Assembly (NCBI GenBank): GCA_964023275.1 | Contig: OZ029928.1 | Coordinates: 15,201,682-15,265,681 of the forward strand | Direction: 5' to 3' | Source of the DNA: Norana najaformis | Taxonomy: Eukaryota; Annelida; Clitellata; Crassiclitellata; Hormogastridae | DNA: 64,000 bases | Part shown: positions 1 to 8,960 of the stretch, piece after piece | How positions within the stretch are numbered: the first letter of the stretch is position 1 | Layout: every line of letters starts with the position of its first letter | The notes under the pieces: generated by a model | The model's database searches: none | Told to the model about the DNA's origin: nothing | What the model saw: only the letters and a program-made list of their open reading frames with translations | Program-made: the position numbers and the translations under genes

Positions 1-1590
1 CTGCATATTTGCTGTGACAGTCGTTGTATAGTCACAGAAGGTGCACGTGATTTTCACGTTTCTACACTTCTCCTGATGCCTGGCGAAGGTCTTCCTGTCA
101 ACTCCATTAAGTGTCAGTCCACACTGGTCACACGTGTGGTTCTCCTTGAAGTGCACTTTCTTCAGGTGGCCTTGCATGTTCACTTTGCGTTCAAAGCTTC
201 GATCGCACTCAGGGCACAGGAACTTGCCGAGGATGTTCTGAGCCAACTTTGTCTCCGCCAGCCGTTTCTTGTACTCGTCGTGAACAATTATGTGAGACAG
301 GATTCGATTCCAGAATGGAGAGGAGTAGGGGCACAACTTGCATTGGTACAATTCTTGACTACCAGGATTTCCAACGTGGCATTCCAAGTGAACCTCGAGT
401 TCATCTTTCGTCTCAAAAAACCGAAGCTTACAAGTCATGCAGCGAAAATTTTGCCGTTTACGCGGCCCTTCTTTCTGACTCCTCTTAGCCTCACTCTGTA
501 CGTTTTTTCCTGGATTAAGAGCATTGGATATTTGCAAGCCTTTGTCAATGTCGGAGGCATGCTGCTGACAAGTAAACAGGGGACTTTCAGTCTTGCACTG
601 TTCATTCACACCCTCGAGGCACACTTGAACGTCTGCAGACGCTTCTTCTTTCTTCGCTTCATCTCCACGTGCCACTTTTTTACTGGCATTATCGACAGGA
701 GATATGCATGCTGTATCTGTGTATTTGCTTTTTACTTCTGTGTCTGTTTTATCCAGCTTTGCACATTTTGGCTTATTTTCAGCAACAGTTTCTCCTCCAA
801 CACAAGATTCATCAGAAACATCTGAACGCTGATTTCTCGGACGGCATTCAGTGGCCACTTCATCTAAAATGACATCTTGCGATTGTTTACTATCTCTACT
901 ATTTTTATACACACTTCGTTCACATTGCTGCCTTCCATTGTCATTCGTACTTATCACAATATCGTATTTTCTTTTCCGTCCCCTTTGCTGCGAAGAAGAT
1001 GCCAGCTTTCCAGCCTCATCTGATTTCTGTGTAGCAGACTGGGTTTTACTGCATTCCAGATTTGCCAAAGATGATGAACTTGGCAAAACCGTTTCTCTGT
1101 CTCTAGAAACTGGGTTGCAAAGTCTGGTGTTCGAATTGAGCAAATTTACTCTGTTATCAGTTCTTTTATTCAGTCCCTGAACTTCCATTATCTGAGCAAC
1201 ATCGTCATCACTTATCAAATGCTTGACCTCTTTGGATCTACTATGATGAGGACCTCCTTTGGCTGGAGAGCTGTTAACATCCTGTTTCTTATTTCTGATC
1301 GGTAAGTTACAAAAATCTGCAAAGATCTTTGGTTTTATTGTTCCAGAACTTATTCGAGTCACCCTGTCTGTAGCTAACATATTATTTCCATTTAGTTTTG
1401 CAGTTGGCTTTCTTTGAATGTTTCTCTTTTTCAAGGGGAGTTGCAAAGAATTATCTGCATCAACTTGAAGTGTTTGGCTAATCGTTTCATGAAATCCATT
1501 AGGGATTTGACTGCCATTACACAAAACATCAGCTTCTTCATTTTGTTTCTTGGTTTCTAAACTGGTCATCTTGACTTCAATTCTGAACAT
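1..1590 (-). CDS. C2H2 zinc-finger protein, 5' part (cut by window edge)
   Basis: One frame stays open on the minus strand from an ATG at 1590 to base 1, at least 530 codons without a stop. A TAA lies in frame just upstream of the ATG; a second ATG is 7 codons inside. Residues 1 to about 380 are Ser/Lys/Asp-rich and show no fold I recognise. From about residue 383 come C2H2 fingers: CMTCKLRFFETKDELEVH, then CKLCPYSSPFWNRILSH, then CPECDRSFERKVNMQGH, then a C2HC-like unit starting CDQCGLTLNG and ending HQEKC. A fifth finger (CTFCDYTTTV) runs off the edge. C2H2 arrays usually bind DNA, so a nuclear regulator is likely, but no ortholog is recognisable. The long plus-strand frame over 76-825 is its antisense shadow. 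The real start could lie in an upstream exon. Confidence 0.85.
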   Translation of the reverse strand, partial: MFRIEVKMTSLETKKQNEEADVLCNGSQIPNGFHETISQTLQVDADNSLQLPLKKRNIQRKPTAKLNGNNMLATDRVTRISSGTIKPKIFADFCNLPIRNKKQDVNSSPAKGGPHHSRSKEVKHLISDDDVAQIMEVQGLNKRTDNRVNLLNSNTRLCNPVSRDRETVLPSSSSLANLECSKTQSATQKSDEAGKLASSSQQRGRKRKYDIVISTNDNGRQQCERSVYKNSRDSKQSQDVILDEVATECRPRNQRSDVSDESCVGGETVAENKPKCAKLDKTDTEVKSKYTDTACISPVDNASKKVARGDEAKKEEASADVQVCLEGVNEQCKTESPLFTCQQHASDIDKGLQISNALNPGKNVQSEAKRSQKEGPRKRQNFRCMTCKLRFFETKDELEVHLECHVGNPGSQELYQCKLCPYSSPFWNRILSHIIVHDEYKKRLAETKLAQNILGKFLCPECDRSFERKVNMQGHLKKVHFKENHTCDQCGLTLNGVDRKTFARHQEKCRNVKITCTFCDYTTTVTANMQ

Positions 1591-2084
1591 GTGTTATCTA
1601 CAGAATCAAAAGCAGATCACAGCTTGTCATACACTACCTCGAGACATCGTTAAAACATAAACAGATCCAAGTTCAGAGAACATGCTGTTTTCTTCTGGTG
1701 TAAAGGCACAGAGGATGTTTCAGATAAAAGTGTGGCTAAAATTTTGTGTGCATTTTTATTAACAATTTTTGAACCACTATCAGAAATGTTCTACAACATA
1801 TGCAAAAACGAATGGAAGCCACATGATGTGAATTTGCTGCTGGTCAACGCCTGACCGATGATGTACATAATTTGACACAATCGCGATTTGTTTCCAACAT
1901 ATGTGCAAATGTTCGTCTGGCAAAACGCATTTCGGGAGAACTTTTTCTCAAACATTCTTACACCCATCATAGAAACTTACCAAATTTCTTAATTTATTGA
2001 CACAAAAATTATTATGAAAACTATGTTACACTGTAACTTATTAATTACTTGTTTATTTATCCAATACCCTTGACCCCAACCGGT

Positions 2085-2133
2085 AGCTTGCAGTGTAGGG
2101 CGACCTCAAGCGGCCGTTTCTTGAGAATCATCC
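2085..2133 (-). mobile_element. MITE end fragment (family of the 62.6 kb element)
   Basis: Read on the minus strand, this stretch has the core AAGAAACGGCCGCTTGAGG followed by TCGCCCTAC. It matches the left end of the complete element at 62591-62742 (GAGAAACGGCCGTTTGCGG then TCGCTCTAC). Only one end is seen. Confidence 0.5.
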
Positions 2134-2576
2134 TAGTATTCTATTTTTTCGACACAAGTTACCTTCCTATTTTTAAAGATAAAAAACCAAAATAGCGTAA
2201 ATACACAGCGTCATGTATTTACCATTAACGACAAAGATTTGAACAAGAACCTTTCACTAACGGGTCGGTTTGATTATTTTAATCAGTCAGGGATATAAAT
2301 ATGCATCTAACAAAAACAGGCGTATGAAAGGAATACAGTCGCGATAATTACTTCAAATACTTCAAATACCTGTTAGGAAATAGCTCAAAAAAACATAGAG
2401 AATATGGGAAGACCAACGATGCTGGAATACTTTACACCTCTATAAAGTAAACATTGGTAACTTGCGAAGCCCTGTCACGTGCTCTTGTTTTGTGTTCTTT
2501 AGGACTTGATGGTGGCTTTACTTAAGGCTACGTTTTAAGGCTGCTTTTGGAATCAGTAAGGCTTCAATACATTGTA

Positions 2577-2640
2577 GTCGTAAGCTCGAGATTTCTACAG
2601 CGCCCAACGAAAGCTAAGTTGCGGAAGGTCGTTTATCCAT
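2577..2640 (-). mobile_element. Retroposon 3' end (GGGCGCTGTAGAAATCTCGAG type)
   Basis: The minus strand reads TTAGCTTTCGTTGGGCGCTG then TAGAAATCTCGAG. It is near-identical to plus-strand copies at 6920-6990, 52640-52710 and, more diverged, 63770-63840. Upstream parts differ between copies, as expected for 5'-truncated LINE or SINE copies sharing a 3' end. Confidence 0.55.
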
Positions 2641-2654
2641 CGGCGCGCAGTCAT

Positions 2655-3245
2655 GGGTGGAGCAGCCATTTCTGCAACTAGTTGTCGCAGAGCGTTTGTG
2701 GCGCCACTCTCGCCTTCCCTCTGACCACAGTACGTTTAAGCAACAGTGCAGACTTGTGTGTAAACTTATTTCATCTGCCAAATTTGAAAATTTAACAGAC
2801 TTAATCGCTGAAAGTTTTACATCACTAAAAAGAATAAGTTATTACACAGAGAGAAGTTAAATTTATCCCTTGCTGTGTTCTCTGCTACCCATGAGCTATC
2901 CAGTAAATTTTGTGATGTGTTTTGCTGATAAGATTTCTGGTATAAGGATAAAATTTGTTAGTCATTCAGTGTGTGATAAATGTCTTCATCCTAGTTCTTC
3001 AACTCCAGCCATCAACTCTTGCAGAGGTTTGCAGACTCATGTTTTCTTCACTTAAAAGAAGCTCTTACCCTACAGCACCATTCCTACATCTTTTCTAAAA
3101 GAATGATTTGATGTCCTGGTCCAACCATTACATCAGTTATCAATTTCTCATTGCTTGAGGGATCCTTCCCATTTGCTTTTGCTCATGCCATATTTCATCC
3201 TCTGCTAAAGAAACCTTCTCTTGACCCAGGTGACCTGGTAAGGTG
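2655..3245 (+). mobile_element. L2/CR1-type LINE fragment, degraded
   Basis: Broken frames preserve the region between endonuclease and reverse transcriptase typical of L2/CR1 LINEs: ERLWRHSRLPSDHSTFKQQC, then a FADKISGIR segment, then EGSFPFAFAHAIFHPLLKKP followed by SLDPGDL just before the expected NYRPVSN motif. Several frame changes and stops show it is dead. Both ends are missing. I see no further coding similarity up to 3.5 kb. Confidence 0.75.
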
Positions 3246-3785
3246 AACCACAAATGAAGTAGTCTCCTGTACTAGTCCGGTTTCAGACTTGCTTCTTTCA
3301 GCTATTTTGCATTTGCTTTGCAAGTTTATTCCACAGACTAAAACTGAGGCTGTAACATTTTAGACACTATGCTTAGCTAACAGCATTTTTAAAAAACTCA
3401 TATAATCAGTATTTAAATGCCACCGTGTTTTTCTGACCTAATTTATAGCTTACTATCACTACTGCAGTATGGATTCTTCGTATTTTTTTAGCTAACTGTA
3501 AGACTGAAATTTTTTCATGTTGGTTTAAATGTCTTTTGAAGGTTTACTTTGTTGTTTATTTATTTAAAGCTATCACACAGGGCCGTAAGGCATACAATGG
3601 ATAGCTGTTTACATGATCGAATAGCGCAACACATATCTACATTTTACAATACTGTTAGGTCTACTCAAGAAAAGGTCATCAGATAATTTGTTCTCTGTGT
3701 TATTATTTCAACTGTTACACCTGTGCTTGAATCCATCACTATATAACAAAGTCTGTAACTTGTAAACAATAACGAAAGGTGACCA
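3246..3785. other. 3' flank of the KCTD gene
   Basis: No coding signal. Two overlapping minus-strand AATAAA signals lie at 3555-3564, about 225 bp past the KCTD stop, so most of 3560-3785 is probably its 3' UTR. Confidence 0.45.
3555..3564 (-). terminator. Poly(A) signal candidate for the KCTD gene
   Basis: The plus strand TTTATTTATT gives two overlapping AATAAA hexamers on the minus strand, at a suitable distance past the stop at 3786. Position and motif only. Confidence 0.4.
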
Positions 3786-4508
3786 TCAGAAAAGGAAAGT
3801 GAGTGTGTAATTAGTTTTCGGACAGTATTCCACAGTACCATTCCACAGATCCTCTGCGTCGCCAGAAAAATAATCGCATCTCCTGACACAGTCTGGTTCC
3901 TCACGAACACTGAATCCCTGCTCCGTGAGGTCTTGTCGCAGGCATTTGCGCAAGGCCTCTGGCGGGGCCGGCCCTTCCCAAGGACCGATGACCAGATCCG
4001 CCTCGCTAACAATACACCTGTGTTCTTCCCAGAAGTCTGTTTTCTTTGGGACAAACAGTTGACGAAAAATATGCAGTACAACACGTCCCTTCTCACCGTC
4101 GTGCGTTGATAACGCATTTTCAGTGGCCAGCTCGACAATTCGATGCAGGAAATGATTGTACTGAGGAAACTGGTCACGATAGGCCTCCCGAATAAGTTCT
4201 TTTGTGACTGCAGGGGTCGTCTTCAGCCTCTCAGCGAGTGGACTGATGTTGTAGTAGCATGCCAGATGGTACATTGGCAGCGCAGTATCAGCTGGAGGAA
4301 TGGTCTCGTGTCTCAGGTACTCGAGGATGTGTTCAAAGTACTTGGGGTTGGCATCGATGAAAGGATGTCCATCCTCATCTCGGCTCACAACATGGCGGCC
4401 ATTGAACATTGTACTGAGCATCGAGTCGCTATACTTGAGCAGCGTAGACAAATGCGTCGTGAACAGAACCCCACCGACGTTAATTTTCAGCACAGAGGGA
4501 AAACTTTC
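3786..4508 (-). CDS. KCTD7: BTB/POZ (T1) domain protein, KCTD7/KCTD14-like, last coding exon
   Basis: Family: KCTD proteins are cytosolic oligomers, many acting as cullin-3 substrate adaptors; human KCTD7 loss causes a progressive myoclonic epilepsy. Seen here: the exon follows a good acceptor (TGTTTTCAG at 4509-4517) in phase 0 and encodes 240 residues to a TGA at 3786-3788. The T1 domain occupies about residues 4-95 (LKINVGGVLFTTHLSTL, SMLSTMFNGRH, FIDANPKYFEHILEYLRH). The C-terminal half keeps the KCTD7/14 signature: HRIVELA, EEHRCIV, VIGPWEG, CLRQDLTEQGFSV. Human KCTD7 also starts its domain after a short N-terminal exon, so a few tens of residues are missing; I could not place that exon upstream. 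KCTD14 is the main alternative name. Confidence 0.88.
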   Translation of the reverse strand, partial: ESFPSVLKINVGGVLFTTHLSTLLKYSDSMLSTMFNGRHVVSRDEDGHPFIDANPKYFEHILEYLRHETIPPADTALPMYHLACYYNISPLAERLKTTPAVTKELIREAYRDQFPQYNHFLHRIVELATENALSTHDGEKGRVVLHIFRQLFVPKKTDFWEEHRCIVSEADLVIGPWEGPAPPEALRKCLRQDLTEQGFSVREEPDCVRRCDYFSGDAEDLWNGTVEYCPKTNYTLTFLF

Positions 4509-6899
4509 CTGAAAACATTCACATTGTAATATAGCAGCTTCTATAATACATATATACATCCGTAATTGTAATTATAATTAGAAATTTGTATAGCGCCTCG
4601 CTACAGAAACTCATCTGAGGCGCTCTCTGAGCTAGCCTTAACTGTTAAATGTCATATATACAGACGTGCATACATGCCGATACACAGGCACGCACTGGCA
4701 TATATAAGCATGAATGTACACCTGGCTGTATACACATACAAGCGGACTCACAGGCATGCATTCACTTTTTCTTATCGCATATCATTACATCTGCGTTCGT
4801 CTTGCTACCCTTACTTCTATGAACTGAATGTTTTCAATACAAGCCAAAAACGCAATCAAAACGAAGAATTTAAATAAACACATGTGATACATTAACTTAC
4901 AACCAATTCCTTTTTATTTTGCAGACCGTCCATAACGTCTTATTTGGTAACCCTATTTTTAGGCTATTTAACATCTTACTAGCCTTGGGCTGCTGAGAAC
5001 TGGCGATAATCTGGAGCCGCTAGAATCATCTCGTACAACGAGGTAATATAAGAACTAGAGAAAGCGCTGCCGTGTATTGGGCTTACGGCGGCTGAAGCGG
5101 CCGGAAGTATCGTATCACAAGGCCATTTGGTAGACGTTCAGATGTAAACAACGCATCTGCCAATGCAATTAGGATGACGAATTTGGCCAAATTTATAACA
5201 AAAATAGGTTTTACCTTTGTATCCAACCCCATTGAATTTTGTTTGTTATTTCTAATTCATCTGTTTCTTCTTGACAGATCTTTGTCAAGTGCTGAAATTA
5301 TCTGCGGTCAACGATTGGACAAGAATGACTGTTTTCCCTTGCACTACTTTCAATTGAAAACGACTTAATGCGGGAAATGACAGTTGAGGACATTATATGT
5401 GATTTTGCTAATGCAGAGAACTGCAAAGTTAATATAATATAGCATAGCTTAACTTAAACTGTTTCATTACAAACTTTAAGGTTAATACATTTGTATTTCC
5501 TTTTTCTATTTTCGGGTCAATCAATAAACTTATTTTTTTCAATATCTCATTTTTGACTTTAGTAGGCCCATATAAAGTTCGTTGGCACTAGGCAGTGCCT
5601 ACATGTGCCTAATGGATAAGACGGCCCTGGCAAGGCTTCTGATTTAAATTTCGGACAATCATCAAAATGGAATAATCGTGTAACTTGGGGACCATAATTA
5701 TGCCTAAATAATGGACACGAGAACCTCCTGCGTCTTCTGCTCAATATCACGATATGAAGTTTTGCTATCTATCCCTGCTCAAGGCTAAGTGTAAACGTGC
5801 TAATACTCACGCATGGAAAGTTATTCCTGCCGTTCTTGATTCTAGAGAGGCAACGTTGCTGCATCCAAATGCAACACAATTTTTCGTGCAACGTTTAGAT
5901 TTAGATTTCCTTCCTATTTCAGACATATCGCACGTTTTTTTCTACACTAATACCAACGAAGACCCGTCGAAGTACATAGAAGAACACATGGACACCGTCT
6001 ACGAGCAAGATGGCAGCCCTTTAGCGTCAGCCACACGACGTGATTCGGGGGGCCTGGTAGTAGTAGTAGTTCCATAGTTTAACGACATCTTGTGGCATCA
6101 AAGGCCGTTGGTGTAGCCCTCCTCCTTTATAGACGTAGAACCCACTTCAATATTAGAAGACAAGGCGTTTATTTTTAACCAATATAGGGCCTTGTTCGAC
6201 CAATAGGTGAGGGCTGTTAATGAGCTCCGAGTTCTGACGGACATTGAAGTTAGGCACAAGTTAACGTCTATAGTGTCGGCTAAGTGTACATATATTCATA
6301 TTATATCTCTGATACGATGTTGAGTGGGGAGTGTGAAACTTGGGTTTATTTACCTTAGTCGCGTGACTCGAACTGAAACAGTTTCGGTGCCGAGCTGATC
6401 TGCCTTGGGTTTGAACTACTTTGGCGACAGGTAAACATCTTTCATTTCTCGTAATTAATTAGACGTTGCATCTGTTGAGTAGGAATCGAAGCGACAAAAG
6501 TGTTATGCGAAGGTGTGTAGGGTGAGAATCGGAAATTCATCGTCTTTTCATAGTTTAAGTCGAGTAGGACCGTGTAGTTGCGGCTATAATGACACTAACG
6601 GAATTCAGGTCACTGACTGTGTTAAATAAAATAATTCTGTAAATGCGCACGTTTTTCTATAGCGACCGTATGGCCTCGACTCTGCATATTTTCCAATTAA
6701 TTGATCAAGTGAGATCCTTCTCTTGGCTACCCGTTTGAACTGAATGGGTGCCTCGCCAGTTGAGGTTACCGTGTGCGTTGTCTTTAACGAAAATAAATTT
6801 GACTAGTCAGCTTCTGCAACGATTGGGTACTGAACCGAAACAGGGTTCACAACTCCCGAAGAACGGATTTCGGGACACTTTCCCGCTACTTCTTTCCTT
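4509..6899. other. Intergenic or 5' intron of the KCTD gene
   Basis: No exon supported. It contains a retroposon 3' end in minus orientation near 4560-4640 (AATTTGTATAGCGCCTC next to ATTATAATTACAATTAC-like repeats), a degenerate CATA-rich stretch at 4655-4770, and a hAT-like end near 5575-5634. A plus-strand frame at 5754-6077 ends in GTA repeats and resembles nothing. The missing first exon of the KCTD gene probably lies here or further right. Confidence 0.4.
5575..5634 (-). mobile_element. hAT-like terminal sequence
   Basis: Minus strand begins CAGGGCCGTCTTATCC and continues ATTAGGCACATGTAGGCACT. CAGGGCCGTCTTA-type ends followed by GGCAC repeats are common in hAT-related transposon ends. 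I found no convincing partner end or target duplication. Confidence 0.3.
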
Positions 6900-6998
6900 G
6901 CTATAAGGCCGTATGTCCGCCTGTGAATAAACTGGTTCCCGCGACTTAGCTTGCGTTGGGCGCTGTAGAAATCTCGAGATTACGATAACGATTACGAT
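6900..6998 (+). mobile_element. Retroposon 3' end with (ATTACG)n tail
   Basis: Reads TGAATAAACTGGTTCCCGCG, TTGGGCGCTGTAGAAATCTC, then GATTACGATAACGATTACGA. It shares this 3' end with the copies at 2577-2640, 52640-52712 and 63770-63850. It abuts the tail of the opposite-strand LINE at 6999, so one probably inserted at the tail of the other. Confidence 0.6.
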
Positions 6999-8960
6999 AT
7001 AAGTAAGTAAGTATATTCTTTATTAACCAATAGCTAATCGCACATCGGTGTACAAGTATTTAAGAACACAAGAAAACTTAATATTCATACAACATCCTAA
7101 AAATAAAACATTTACGCGTTAAATTGTCAGCAGAAGGAATAATACGATCATGGGTGTGGGGCCGTAGGGAATAACTGAGCGTTTTAACTGGTGGGAGCAG
7201 CTGATGTAAGACATGATTTGGATTTTTCAAGATTGCTTTAAAGAGACGAGCATCGGCTATGCCACAGAGTTCACCGAACGTTATGGAGTCCCCAGGAAGA
7301 TACCGGAGACGCACAAGTCTCCGCATCAAAGCCTGGAGCCAAGCCCTGGCCAGTGTTGTGGCTCGGACAACGTCGTAGAGCCGAAGGCCAGTTAGGCCAT
7401 GTGCTACAAGAATTCGTATGGCATATAAAGACTGACGCGCCTGACTATGAATCCGATCAACATGAGAATCAAAATTTAACATACTCGATAGGATAACACC
7501 CAATATATGGTACTCTGGTTAAACCAGGAATAACATTAGGTGAAATTATTTGATGATTTCTCATTCTTGGCCGGTGAATTATCATTTCACATGTCCTTTT
7601 ATGATTAAGTTTTAAGTTACATGTGTTCGCCCAAAGAGTAACATGATCCAGTTCAGCCTGAACCATCAAGGTATTGCAGGATGGTATAACAAGGTAACTG
7701 TTATCAGCATATTTAAATAACCTATTGTTGGGTGCTAAAGGCTTATACTTGGATATGGCAACTAGGAAGTTCACTGGTCCCAGACCCGAACCTTGAACAA
7801 TACTGGAATTTATGCCAACTAAGGTAGAGACACAGTCATTGAATTTGGTACAATGTTGTCGGTTGGTTAGGAAGGAAATTATCCAATTGGAAATGTGATC
7901 AGGAATGGCAAGATCAGCAAGTTTATCAGCGAGGTAGGCATGTCTTATTGTATCAGAGGCCTTTGAGAAGTCAAGGGATTTGAGATGAACATATTGGTTA
8001 GAAGCGAGCAGTTCAGACAGATGGTGAGTAATAGAAATAAGAGCTGCAGACGTGGAACCAGTAGGTCGGAATGCATATTGGTCAAAGAAGTCACAATTGA
8101 GTGATTGTTCAGTACGAGTAGGATAGAAGAATCTTCGAACAATAAGTTTTTCAAGTAATTGAGAAAGAATTGAAGTTATAGACATTGGGCGGAAATCGCT
8201 ACATGATGTAGGGTTCAGAACCTTGGGAACAGGAGTGATGACACTATTTTTCCACTGAGGTGGAACTTAGGATCTAAGGATGGTTTGGTTAAGAAGAAAA
8301 GTGAGGGGTTTAGCCAGGATGGGTGCAGTGTTTTTCAGAAACCACATTGGTATCTCATCAAGTCCTGTGGCTGTCTGCCCAGCTGAATCAAGCAGTTTAA
8401 AAATTACAAATTCATCAAAGACATCATGGGTCCTAACTACCGTTGTGGATTTAAATGGGGGAGAGGTATATTGTAGGTCAGTTGACATGTCCCTATAATA
8501 CTGATTCAAGGACTCGGCGGTGATGCCGCAATCAGAGTACAGGATATTCTTAGAGGCGCCCCGAAGACGGTTGACCTCAGACCACATCTCTCTGGAACCG
8601 CGTTTGGATCTTTAAAAAAAGAGGCATTCTTATGTGTAATATGACCATTAATCCTATTAGCCAGGGCTGACGCGGCCTCAAACTTATGCTGCCTAAGAAG
8701 TTTGTTCTGTTTGCGCAGTAAGCATTTGATAACAGGGGTCATAAAAGGGGATCTTTGCTTTTAAGTGTAATGCTTTTTAGTGGAAAAAACTGATCAGTTA
8801 TTACAGGAACATAAGAATAGAAAGCATTGAAAGAAATATCTATGGATGGGCAACCTGCAATAAAATCCCAGGACGTTTCCTGAAGATAGTTCTGAAGAGC
8901 AGCAAATTGCCTTGGCGAACGCAGTTGAAACTACAACACCATCGTCACACACACCACCAA
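6999..8960 (-). mobile_element. CR1/Jockey-superfamily LINE, 5'-truncated and inactive
   Basis: Order on the minus strand: a pre-RT region (YLQETSWDFIAG, then LLRKQNKLLRQHKFEAASAL) near 8900-8650, a linker near 8590-8270 (TGLDEIPMWFLKNTAP), RT at 8185-7469 (FRPTGSTSAALISITHHLS, LDFSKASDTIRHAYL, IVQGSGLGPVNFLVA), and a C-terminal domain at 7503-7078 (QARQSLYAIRILVAHGLTGL, LRYLPGDSITFGELC) ending MLYEY-stop. The catalytic box reads YADN instead of YADD, and there are frame changes plus a deletion in the C-terminal domain. After the stop come about 75 bp and an (ACTT)n tail at 6999-7012, a typical CR1-like microsatellite end. Confidence 0.85.

Larger units (their letters stand above)
1591..2650. 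other. Intergenic, upstream of the zinc-finger gene
   Basis: AT-rich, with no coding frame I trust. It should hold the promoter or 5' exon of the minus-strand zinc-finger gene. A CACGTG E-box lies near 2476. The only other recognisable pieces are a MITE end (2085-2133) and a repeat 3' end (2577-2640). Confidence 0.5.

Noticed and set aside
76-825. 249-codon plus-strand open frame
   Set aside because: Exactly antisense to the C2H2 zinc-finger coding frame, whose Cys/His spacing is clear; the plus frame has no domain.
3665-4177. Second minus-strand frame overlapping the KCTD exon
   Set aside because: Different frame from the BTB protein, with no recognisable content.
3577-5634. A 2-kb hAT element enclosing the KCTD exon
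   Set aside because: CAGGGCCGTAAGGC at 3577 resembles the end at 5634 for only about 9 bases, with no target duplication and a conserved host gene between them.
5754-6077. 107-codon frame ending in a Val run
   Set aside because: The Val run is a GTA simple repeat; no domain, no splice context and no similarity I recognise.
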